17,117 nt of DNA from Bacteroidales bacterium UBA1199 (lineage in GTDB: Bacteria; Bacteroidota; Bacteroidia; Bacteroidales; UBA932), in assembly GCA_002309795.1 (NCBI GenBank), contig DBXZ01000056.1, positions 287 through 17,403 on the forward strand, read 5' to 3'. Position 1 is the first letter of the stretch. Each line of letters opens with the position of its first letter. The notes below the pieces were generated by a model. The model had not been told where the DNA came from. It did not search any database and saw only the letters and a list, made by a program, of their open reading frames with translations. Below are positions 7,479 through 14,122 of the stretch, piece after piece. Both the position numbers and the translations under genes were made by a program.

Positions 7479-7509
7479 TTTGTAAAACCCGAAAGAATCT
7501 CTACCTTTG
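7479..7509 (+). promoter_or_regulatory. tRNA-Leu promoter, full Bacteroidetes consensus
   Basis: TTTG at 7479-7482, a 19-base spacer and TACCTTTG at 7502-7509 match the Bacteroidetes housekeeping promoter (TTTG-N19-TAnnTTTG) exactly. Predicted transcription start is about 7515, eight bases before the mature tRNA 5' end. This is the best promoter in the window. Confidence 0.8.
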
Positions 7510-7522
7510 CCGCGCTGATCGC

Positions 7523-7607
7523 GCCCGGATGGCGGAATCGGTAGACGCGCTGGTCTCAAACACCAGTGGCTGTAATGGCTGTGCCGGTTCGACCCCGGCT
7601 CCGGGTA
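7523..7607 (+). tRNA. tRNA-Leu (anticodon CAA)
   Basis: An 85-base cloverleaf can be drawn. The acceptor arm GCCCGGA pairs with TCCGGGT at 7600-7606, closing with a G1-U72 wobble, and A7607 is the discriminator. The D-arm contains GGCGGAATCGGTAGACGC. The anticodon stem CTGGT/ACCAG (7550-7554, 7562-7566) encloses loop CTCAAAC with anticodon CAA at 7557-7559, reading UUG. A long variable arm, typical of class II tRNA-Leu, is followed by T-stem GCCGG/CCGGC (7583-7587, 7595-7599) with loop TTCGACC. The 3' CCA is not encoded. tRNA 3' ends are frequent integration sites, but I see no integrase or repeated attachment sequence here. Confidence 0.95.
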
Positions 7608-7643
7608 CAAGAAAAGGCTCCTGCAAGGGAGCCTTTTCTTGTA
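7606..7643 (+). terminator. Intrinsic terminator of tRNA-Leu
   Basis: Perfect 16-base arms, 7606-7621 and 7628-7643, surround a six-base loop (TGCAAG). The stem core is GGCTCC/GGAGCC flanked by an A-rich and a T-rich strand, as in a rho-independent terminator. The left arm starts within the last bases of the tRNA itself (7606-7607), so stem formation competes with the tRNA 3' end. Confidence 0.8.
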
Positions 7644-7674
7644 CCGTCGGCAGCTTCCGCCGCCTCCTTGTTTA

Positions 7675-7717
7675 CGGGGGACAACCCCCGAGCCCCCGCG
7701 GCCCCTGGCCGGGCCGC
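7675..7717. repeat. Two adjacent GC-rich hairpins
   Basis: CGGGGG at 7675-7680 pairs with CCCCCG at 7685-7690 around ACAA. Directly after, GCGGCCC at 7698-7704 pairs with GGGCCGC at 7711-7717 around CTGGCC. Neither is followed by a T-run, so a terminator is unlikely. They may be part of a dispersed repeat or a structured RNA. The interval 7644-7748 contains no gene I can support. Confidence 0.5.
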
Positions 7718-7748
7718 CGAAGCGGCCTGTTCGTACACATCTCTTCAT

Positions 7749-7780
7749 TTGTACACCACAGGGGGTTCTAGTGTACCAAA
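7749..7780. repeat. GTAC-ended imperfect palindrome, copy 1
   Basis: The 32-base unit begins TTGTACA, carries GGGGG near its middle and ends GTGTACCAAA. Its ends are inverted (TTGTACA against TGTACCAA, one extra C). A related unit of the same length follows at 7799-7830. It lies about 100 bases upstream of the toxin gene promoter box. It might be an operator or a dispersed element. Confidence 0.5.
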
Positions 7781-7798
7781 TGACATAAAAGCGGCGAG

Positions 7799-7830
7799 TT
7801 GTACATTAGGGGGCTTTCTGGTGTACAAAA
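7799..7830. repeat. GTAC-ended imperfect palindrome, copy 2
   Basis: This unit begins TTGTACA, contains GGGGG and ends GTGTACAAAA; its ends form a perfect 7-base inverted repeat (TTGTACA/TGTACAA). It is 50 bases downstream of copy 1, start to start, an offset close to five helical turns. It ends 42 bases before the promoter box of the toxin-antitoxin locus. Confidence 0.5.
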
Positions 7831-7872
7831 AACCAATTATCATAATTATTATGGTAATTTCGATTATTAATG

Positions 7873-7880
7873 TACCTTTG
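7873..7880 (+). promoter_or_regulatory. Promoter box of the HigBA-type operon
   Basis: TACCTTTG matches TAnnTTTG. At the -33 position only TATG (7850-7853) is found, so the promoter is probably weaker than that of the tRNA. Start of transcription would be near 7886, about 12 bases before the toxin ATG. Confidence 0.55.
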
Positions 7881-7897
7881 CGGAAAAGAATGAGGCT

Positions 7898-8219
7898 ATG
7901 AGAGTTTTGATGAGGCAAGAGTTGCTGGAGCTATACCAAAGCGGAAGGAGCAAGGAGCATAAAGATGTGGCTAGAAACAGCGAACTGATGGAGGGGTTCA
8001 GAAGGGCTGTTCGGATCATGGCTTTGGTTAACCACGTCACAGACCTGCGCGGGTTCAGCTATTTGCATTACGAACAGCTCAGGTATCAATGGTCTGGCTT
8101 CTCATCTATCCGATTGTCAAACAGGTTTTTTATACAGACTCATTTTTAAAGAGACAGCCGAAGGGCTACAAGTCGATCTTATTGATATAGACGATACGCA
8201 TTATGGAAACAAACACTAA
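7898..8219 (+). pseudogene. HigB/RelE-type toxin gene broken by a single-base frameshift
   Basis: The frame from the ATG at 7898 gives 83 residues ending at 8149. The segment LRGFSYLHYEQLRYQWSGFS then SIRLSNRF matches the core of HigB-like RelE-superfamily toxins, which are ribosome-dependent mRNA endonucleases. After SNRF the similarity continues in the next frame (YRLIFKETAEGLQVDLID then IDDTHYGNKH) to a TAA at 8217-8219. Dropping one T from the six-T run at 8126-8131 restores a continuous 106-residue toxin whose stop overlaps the antitoxin ATG (8203) by 17 bases, as expected for such operons. As written, the product lacks the last strands and the conserved C-terminal His-containing segment. 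The cause could be a true inactivating mutation, phase-variable slippage or a sequencing error. The toxin identity is firm; activity is doubtful. Confidence 0.8.
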
Positions 8220-8667
8220 TGAACTATATCTCGTCAACGACGTTACACCCTCTTATCCTGTGCATCCGGGGGGTATTCTTGGCGAAGAATTAAAAGCGCG
8301 GGGCATCAGCCAGAAGGTGTTCGCTGAAACTGTCGGATTGCAGGCAACACACCTCAGTGCCCTAATACATGGGACCAGGAACTTCACGCCTTCGGTCGCC
8401 GGAAAGATTGCCTCCGGACTGGAAGGCATTTCTGCGAATTTCTGGATGAAGCTTCAAAAACAGTATAATGTGGATGTCCGGCGGAAAAGAGTCGACACCT
8501 CTCTGCTCGTATCCGGATACAGGCCTGCCGGCGCAGAGGTTCAAACCGCTTTTGCCGAGCCCAAAGTTTCGTACGGAGAGTGCATGAAGATAGTCGTGAC
8601 AATTCCGACCACCGACAAAGCCCTGCTGGAAAACCTGGCCGCCCGGATGGGGTGGTTCTTCCATTAA
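8203..8667 (+). CDS. higA: HigA-type antitoxin, XRE-family HTH regulator
   Basis: The 154-residue protein has the HigA signature HPGGILGEELKARGISQKVF (21-40) leading into a helix-turn-helix (about 26-80: SQKVFAETVGLQATHLSAL, then IHGTRNFTPSVAGKIA). Such antitoxins bind and neutralise the HigB toxin and repress their own operon by binding palindromic operators. The order toxin then antitoxin is the typical higBA arrangement. The C-terminal part (after about 100) is less conserved and ends ENLAARMGWFFH. It appears intact, while its toxin partner is frameshifted, so it may be an orphan regulator. The terminator at 8667-8700 starts on its stop codon. Candidate operators are the palindromes at 7749-7830, though they lie somewhat far upstream. 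Confidence 0.9.
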   Translation: METNTNELYLVNDVTPSYPVHPGGILGEELKARGISQKVFAETVGLQATHLSALIHGTRNFTPSVAGKIASGLEGISANFWMKLQKQYNVDVRRKRVDTSLLVSGYRPAGAEVQTAFAEPKVSYGECMKIVVTIPTTDKALLENLAARMGWFFH

Positions 8668-8700
8668 AAAAGAGGCGGCTCTGTTGAGTCGCCTCTTTTT
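8667..8700. terminator. Bidirectional terminator between higA and secG
   Basis: Arm 8667-8680 (A-run then GAGGCGGCT) pairs with 8687-8700 (AGTCGCCTC then a T-run) with one G-T wobble, around a six-base loop CTGTTG. The A-run on one side and T-run on the other let it serve both the plus-strand antitoxin gene and the minus-strand secG operon, whose stop is at 8719. Confidence 0.8.
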
Positions 8701-8718
8701 ATTTCACCATTACCGTGG

Positions 8719-9057
8719 TTAGTTGGTACCTTCGATGGGGAGGGTACCGGCCGGGTATTCCGGCGTGGTGGCAGCCTCGGTTTGCTCCAGCTGCTGCTTC
8801 AGGTCGCTGCTGTTCTGCTGCTTCTTGCTCGGAATCACGAAGTTTGCGACGATGCAGAGAACGATGATAGTGGCTGCGAGACCCCAGGTCAGCTTCTCGA
8901 GGAAGTCTGCGGTCTGACGGACGCCGAAGGTCTGGTTGCCGGAAGCGAAGTTCGCTGCCAGTCCACCGCCCTTGGAGTTCTGGACGATGACCACGAGGGT
9001 CAGCAGAACGCTGGCCAGCACGATAATGACGGAAATAACAATATAAGCTGCTTGCAT
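8719..9057 (-). CDS. secG: Preprotein translocase subunit SecG
   Basis: The 112-residue protein has two membrane helices (about 4-25 and 57-75) joined by the conserved SecG loop VQNSKGGGLAANFASGNQTF (25-44) with its Gly-rich turn. The tail is polar and Gln/Thr/Glu-rich. SecG is the small accessory subunit of the SecYEG channel and stimulates export. It is the last gene of the minus-strand operon, 3 bases after the TPR gene, and also has its own promoter inside that gene (9102-9133). It is followed by the bidirectional terminator. Confidence 0.95.
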   Translation of the reverse strand: MQAAYIVISVIIVLASVLLTLVVIVQNSKGGGLAANFASGNQTFGVRQTADFLEKLTWGLAATIIVLCIVANFVIPSKKQQNSSDLKQQLEQTEAATTPEYPAGTLPIEGTN

Positions 9058-9060
9058 GGT

Positions 9061-9690
9061 TTATTGTTGTTTTATATTATTCGATTTTTCGATAAGGGCT
9101 GCAAAGTAAGCACTTTTTTCGGGATATAGCAAAATTAGTTTTTCGTAAACGGCTATGGCTCTGTCGTAAAGTCCCTGGTCAAAATAGATGCGGGCCAGGG
9201 TTTCCGAAGCGGGATCCGACGATTCTGCGCCTGCCGATACGACCGGTGCCGGAGCTGCGGAAAAGCCCTCAACGGTAGCGGTGATGGGATTGAAAGCCAG
9301 TTTGCTGTCGATCTCCTCGCCCGCTTCGCCCAGCGCCTTGAAATCCTCTTTGCCGAAGTAATCGCCGCCGACCACATAGACCTTGCGGGCCGCGGGAGCC
9401 GGTTCAGGAACAGGAGCGGCTGCGGGTTGGGGCGCCTGGACTTTCGCCGGTTCCGCAGGCGCGGAGACCGGAGCCTTGCGGACCTCGGCCCGGGGCCGCC
9501 TCCCGGTGATTTCAGCCAGGAATTCACTGCGGGAGAGCAGATAGATACCTGCGCGGGCAGCCGCTTCGCGCAACTCCTCCTCCCCGAAACTGCGGCGCCT
9601 GCGGACATACTCCTTGCGGGCAAGGGTAAACCACGGATATTCATCCAGCAGCTGTTCCAGTTCGGCGAGCGTGAGGGCGGAAACTTCCAT
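9061..9690 (-). CDS. Tetratricopeptide-repeat protein of the lptE-secG operon
   Basis: The 209-residue protein has three parts. The helical N-terminal region (about 1-65) opens [21 protein letters not shown] Pro/Ala-rich linker (about 72-105) and a short globular segment containing [10 protein letters not shown] follow. The C-terminus has one clear TPR-like helix pair ([20 protein letters not shown] then [12 protein letters not shown]). No signal peptide is visible, so it is probably cytoplasmic. Homologues sit between lptE and secG in Bacteroidales, but I know of no assigned function; a scaffold role near the envelope machinery is inference. It is 6 bases from lptE and 3 from secG. The linker length is likely variable between species. 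Confidence 0.75.
   Translation of the reverse strand: MEVSALTLAELEQLLDEYPWFTLARKEYVRRRRSFGEEELREAAARAGIYLLSRSEFLAEITGRRPRAEVRKAPVSAPAEPAKVQAPQPAAAPVPEPAPAARKVYVVGGDYFGKEDFKALGEAGEEIDSKLAFNPITATVEGFSAAPAPVVSAGAESSDPASETLARIYFDQGLYDRAIAVYEKLILLYPEKSAYFAALIEKSNNIKQQ
9102..9133 (-). promoter_or_regulatory. Internal promoter for secG inside the TPR gene
   Basis: Read on the minus strand: TTTG (9133-9130), a 20-base spacer and TTACTTTG (9109-9102), one mismatch from TTTG-N19-21-TAnnTTTG. Transcription would start near 9095, about 38 bases before the secG ATG. It would let secG be made independently of the operon. Confidence 0.5.
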
Positions 9691-9696
9691 GACGGA

Positions 9697-10212
9697 TTAC
9701 CAGTTGGCGACGGTGGCGTTGAAAATATCTTCTACGATTTTCTCGATGATCGTCTCGCAGAGGGTTCCCTCTACGGCATCGAGCGAATTTTCGGAGTTGT
9801 AGTCTTCGTAGGCGGCAAAACTCTTCTCGAAGTTGTCTTCCTGGTGCTTTTCGTTGACAAACTTGACCTTCACGGTCACCGTCAGGCGGTTGAGCGCTGC
9901 CACTTCGTCGGCGGTCACGGCCGCTGCCGAAACCTGGTACGACTCGATGGTGGCCAGCACGTAAAGGTCGCCGCCGTCGCTGACCTGCTCGAGCTTCGTC
10001 AGCTTCTTGTATTTGTCGCACATCGCCTCGAAAAGGTCGTTAGCCAGGCTCGGATTGACCTTCATCGCCTTGTTCTCCACCGGCTCGATGCAGATGGTCT
10101 TCACATCCGGCTGGATGGAAGTTCCGCTGAACGAGTAGAGCCAGCAGCCGCTGACCGACAGCGCGACGGCCATCAGCAGAGGAAAGATACGAAGAGAGCG
10201 GCGGAAGTGCAT
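9697..10212 (-). CDS. lptE: LPS assembly lipoprotein LptE
   Basis: The protein has a lipoprotein signal peptide ending VSGC and, right after the lipidated Cys, the LYSFSGTSIQPDVKTICI segment typical of the Bacteroidetes LptE family; the rest is an alpha/beta fold. LptE plugs the LptD beta-barrel and helps insert lipopolysaccharide in the outer membrane. I start it at 10212 (171 residues), one base after the activator's stop (TAATATG). A start at 10227 adds five residues (MTTSN) and overlaps that stop by 14 bases; neither has a clear ribosome-binding site. It is second in the operon after the sigma-54 activator. Identity rests on motif and gene order. Confidence 0.88.
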   Translation of the reverse strand: MHFRRSLRIFPLLMAVALSVSGCWLYSFSGTSIQPDVKTICIEPVENKAMKVNPSLANDLFEAMCDKYKKLTKLEQVSDGGDLYVLATIESYQVSAAAVTADEVAALNRLTVTVKVKFVNEKHQEDNFEKSFAAYEDYNSENSLDAVEGTLCETIIEKIVEDIFNATVANW

Positions 10213-10213
10213 A

Positions 10214-11407
<1,194 letters not shown>

Positions 11408-11419
11408 AGTCATATTCCG

Positions 11420-11427
11420 CAAAGTTA
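11420..11427 (-). promoter_or_regulatory. Promoter box of the sigma-54 activator operon
   Basis: TAACTTTG on the minus strand fits TAnnTTTG. The predicted transcription start is near 11413, at or almost at the first usable ATG (11413 or 11407), so the message would be leaderless or nearly so. No perfect -33 TTTG is present. Confidence 0.5.
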
Positions 11428-11448
11428 CAAATTTTAGAATATTTGCAC

Positions 11449-11456
11449 TATATTTG
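11449..11456 (+). promoter_or_regulatory. Promoter box of the OmpA-like lipoprotein operon
   Basis: TATATTTG fits TAnnTTTG and points away from the divergent box at 11420-11427. Transcription would start about 11463, leaving a leader of about 30 bases with an A-rich, SD-free stretch before the ATG at 11494, as is common in Bacteroidetes. The -33 element is weak. Confidence 0.45.
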
Positions 11457-11493
11457 CTTTCTGTCACAATGAATCAATAAAAACAAAATAATC

Positions 11494-13134
11494 ATGAAAA
11501 GAATCTTTACCCCGCTGCTGATGGCCGTTGCCGCTCTGGCGCTCGCCTCCTGCAACAATCCCGCAAAGATGGCGGAAGCTGCTGACCAGATTCAGATTAC
11601 CTGCACGCCCGAAGTGCTCGAGGTGGTTGCCGGTGAAATCAAGGCCGAGGTGATGGTTACCTTCCCGGCCGATTACTTCCAGCCGAAATACACCCTGACC
11701 CTCACCCCCGTGATTGTTTACGAAGGCGGCGAGGCTGTCGGGAAGCCCTTTGTATACCAGGGCGAAAAGATTGCCGACAACTTCAAGACCGTCAGCAAGA
11801 AAGGTGCAACCATCCGCGAGAATGTCCGCTTCGACTATGTCCCGGGGATGGAGAAGTGCCGCCTCGTGGCCCGCGCCAAGGTGAACGACGGCAAGAAAGA
11901 TTATACCTATCCGGCCGATATCCGCATTGCGGACGGCGCCAACACCACCTATATGCTGGCAGGCGACGCCTGCTACTTCAAGCTGGCCAAGGACGAATAC
12001 GAAGAGATCAATTCCGAGACCGCAGAGGCCCAGATTCTCTACCTGGTCAACAGCGCCGAGGTCCGCCAGTCGCAGATCCGGAGCAACGATATGGAGGATT
12101 TCGTGGACATTATCGGCCAGATGACCTCCGACCCGCGCTCCAAGGTCAAAGGCACACAGATTATCGCCTACGCATCGCCGGAAGGTGACGTGAAGCACAA
12201 CAACGACCTCTCTTCCAACCGCGAAAAGTCCGCGAAGCAGGCCTTCGACAAGCTGACCAAAAAGGTCAACACCGGCGAGGTCAAGACCCGCAGCATCGGT
12301 GAAGACTGGGAAGGTTTCCAGGAACTGGTCCGGAATTCCAGCATCGAAGACCGCGACCTGATTCTCCGCGTGCTCTCCATGTACAGCGACCCGAATGTCC
12401 GCGAACGCGAGATCCGCAACCTCTCTTCCGTTTATAAATCGCTGGCGAACAGCATCCTCCCCGAACTGCGCCGCGCACGTTTCATCACCACGGTGGAATA
12501 CGCCAACTATACGGAAGCCGAACTTCGCGACCTGCTGGAGAACAACATCACCGAACTGGACGAAGAGGCGCTGCTCCGCGTGGCAACCCTCGTCAAGGGT
12601 GACGCCCGTTATGCCGCATACGACCAGGCCATCAAGAAATACAACAGCGACCGCGCAAAATACAACGCGGCCTGCATCAGCCTGAAAGGCCGCGACGAGG
12701 CCCGTGCCCGGGAATACATCAACAAGATGAAGGAGAAAGACACGCCCGAGGTGAAGAACCTGCTGGGTGTGATTGCCCTGCGAGAGAAGAATCTGGACGA
12801 GGCCCAGCGTCTGTTCAAGGAAGCCGGTGACGTGGCAAAGGCCAATCTGGGTATCGCAGAGCTCCAGAAGGGCAACTACAAAGCTGCAGCCGCCAACCTC
12901 AAGGGCACCAAGTGCGTGGAAGAGGCGGTGGCCATGGTGCTGAGCGGAGATCTGGACGGCTGCCTCAAGATGCTCGAAGGTCACGACTGCGCTAAATCCG
13001 ACTACATCCGCGCCGTCATCGCCGCACGTCAGGGCAGGAACGACGAAGCCAAAGCTTTGATTGAAAAGGCTTCCAAGAACAAGGAACTGGCCGAGCGCGC
13101 TGCGAAGGACGTGGAGTTCGCAAAGATCCGATAA
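11494..13134 (+). CDS. Lipoprotein with OmpA-like motif and C-terminal TPR-like helices
   Basis: The 546-residue protein begins with a lipoprotein signal ending LASC (Cys20). Residues about 30-150 are beta-rich (repeated TLTLTPVIVYEGG-type strands). At 223-248 lies IIAYASPEG...NNDLSSNREKSA, which resembles the peptidoglycan-associating helix-strand of OmpA-family domains (GYAS-like strand, N..LS..R). From about 375 the sequence is helical with TPR-like pairs such as NLLGVIALREKNLDEAQRLF and GIAELQKGNYKAAAANL. This suggests an envelope protein tying the outer membrane to the cell wall while binding partners through TPRs; that role is inference. Its stop overlaps the next start by one base (TAATG), so the two are translationally coupled. 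I do not recognise a named gene. Confidence 0.78.
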   Translation: MKRIFTPLLMAVAALALASCNNPAKMAEAADQIQITCTPEVLEVVAGEIKAEVMVTFPADYFQPKYTLTLTPVIVYEGGEAVGKPFVYQGEKIADNFKTVSKKGATIRENVRFDYVPGMEKCRLVARAKVNDGKKDYTYPADIRIADGANTTYMLAGDACYFKLAKDEYEEINSETAEAQILYLVNSAEVRQSQIRSNDMEDFVDIIGQMTSDPRSKVKGTQIIAYASPEGDVKHNNDLSSNREKSAKQAFDKLTKKVNTGEVKTRSIGEDWEGFQELVRNSSIEDRDLILRVLSMYSDPNVREREIRNLSSVYKSLANSILPELRRARFITTVEYANYTEAELRDLLENNITELDEEALLRVATLVKGDARYAAYDQAIKKYNSDRAKYNAACISLKGRDEARAREYINKMKEKDTPEVKNLLGVIALREKNLDEAQRLFKEAGDVAKANLGIAELQKGNYKAAAANLKGTKCVEEAVAMVLSGDLDGCLKMLEGHDCAKSDYIRAVIAARQGRNDEAKALIEKASKNKELAERAAKDVEFAKIR

Positions 13135-13751
13135 TGAAAAAGTTATTGTTGTTTCTCCTGCTGGCCTCGTGTTCAGTGGCTGCTAACGCGCAGTTCAGTG
13201 ACGCGGGAATTCCGGACGGTGCGCTCAAGCGCAAGGGAAGCGTGATGAAGTCCGCCGACAAGACCAACAAGGTCAAACTGACACCGGAACAGGTCGCCTA
13301 TGTTCTCTCGGACATTGACGGGGTGGACTATAACGAAGAGTGGCGGGCGCTCAACAAGACCCGCAAGAAGGGCGTCGGTCTGATTGTGGGCGGCTCGATC
13401 GCCGCCGGGGCCGGTACCGTCGTCTTCCTGGGCTCCGCCCTGGTGGAGCTGCTCGTGTTTCTGGTTGGGGCGCCTGTCGCATCAATCGATGAAAGCGGGG
13501 ATTCGATGAAGGAATTCCAGGAGAATCTCGACAAGCAGTTTGCCCCGTGGTATATCGGCTCGGGCATCGTGGTCGGTGCGGGAGCGGCTTGCGCGATTGC
13601 CGGCATCCCGACGACGGTCTCCAGCTGCAAGAAGATGAACGCGATCGTCAACAAATACAACGACGCCCACGCACCCGAGGCTTCGTTACCGGCTGTTTCC
13701 TTAAACTTTGGCCGCACCGCCAACGGCGTGGGTCTTACATTGAATTTCTAA
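13134..13751 (+). CDS. Exported hypothetical protein with two Gly/Ala-rich membrane segments
   Basis: The 205-residue protein has a signal peptide (about 1-20, ending ANA before Gln). A charged soluble stretch (LTPEQVAYVLSDIDGVDYNE) precedes two hydrophobic Gly/Ala-rich segments, roughly 80-112 and 142-162 (GSGIVVGAGAACAIAGIPTT). It ends in the short strand LNFGRTANGVGLTLNF, which has a terminal Phe as seen in some outer-membrane proteins. I do not recognise a family with known function. It is translationally coupled to the OmpA-like lipoprotein, so a joint envelope role is likely. The membrane topology is uncertain. Confidence 0.72.
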   Translation: MKKLLLFLLLASCSVAANAQFSDAGIPDGALKRKGSVMKSADKTNKVKLTPEQVAYVLSDIDGVDYNEEWRALNKTRKKGVGLIVGGSIAAGAGTVVFLGSALVELLVFLVGAPVASIDESGDSMKEFQENLDKQFAPWYIGSGIVVGAGAACAIAGIPTTVSSCKKMNAIVNKYNDAHAPEASLPAVSLNFGRTANGVGLTLNF

Positions 13752-13760
13752 AACCTGGAG

Positions 13761-14057
13761 ATGTCGGTATTTCTCACGCTGTTGATCCTCCTGCTCTCGG
13801 TAGCGCCCTCCGAATCTGTCTTGTTTCAGAATCCGGAAGCGGCGGCCTCTTTCTATGATTTCGAGGAGGATTGCATCGATGAAGAAATGACCGAGACACG
13901 AACCGTACGTCTCGGTGAGCGACAGCCCATGCCGAAGCATGCTACCGCTTCAACCGACAGGGAGAATCTCCGCCCTGCCCGCCGTATCCGGATAATTGCA
14001 AATCTGCAGTCCGGCTCTATTCAGTATCTACATCTGCTTTGCCGTTTGCGAATTTAG
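13761..14057 (+). CDS. Small hypothetical protein with N-terminal hydrophobic segment
   Basis: The 98-residue frame starts nine bases after the previous stop. It has a hydrophobic N-terminus (about 2-19: SVFLTLLILLLSVAPSES), an acidic stretch (FYDFEEDCIDEE) and a basic Arg-rich C-terminal part (RPARRIRIIANLQ). GGAG directly abuts the ATG, too close to serve as its ribosome-binding site, so a slightly different start is possible. Codon choice resembles neighbouring genes. It may be a small secreted or membrane-anchored peptide of unknown role. The region 14058-14122 before the transporter shows no clear promoter box or hairpin. Confidence 0.5.
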   Translation: MSVFLTLLILLLSVAPSESVLFQNPEAAASFYDFEEDCIDEEMTETRTVRLGERQPMPKHATASTDRENLRPARRIRIIANLQSGSIQYLHLLCRLRI

Positions 14058-14122
14058 GGAAGAGACCCCTCTCTCTTATCCTGTTATTTCACAAACTCCA
14101 GTAATGTATTTATTGATTCAAA

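Noticed and set aside
7239..7544. A 101-codon plus-strand frame running into the tRNA-Leu
   Set aside because: It overlaps the tRNA promoter and 5' end, has no ribosome-binding site and a composition unlike the local genes.
7749..7830. The two palindromes considered as a CRISPR fragment
   Set aside because: Only two divergent units with an 18-base spacer, no cas genes, and internal sequence not conserved.
7566..7901. A 111-codon plus-strand frame from within tRNA-Leu to the toxin gene
   Set aside because: It starts inside the tRNA, runs across the terminator and the palindromes, and has no homology pattern.
7523..8700. Possible genomic island integrated at tRNA-Leu
   Set aside because: The toxin-antitoxin locus next to a tRNA is suggestive, but there is no integrase and I found no direct repeat of the tRNA 3' end downstream in the window.
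11464..12984. Minus-strand open frame of 506 codons opposite the OmpA-like lipoprotein
   Set aside because: Antisense shadow produced by codon bias; the plus-strand frame has a signal peptide, lipobox, and TPR and OmpA motifs.
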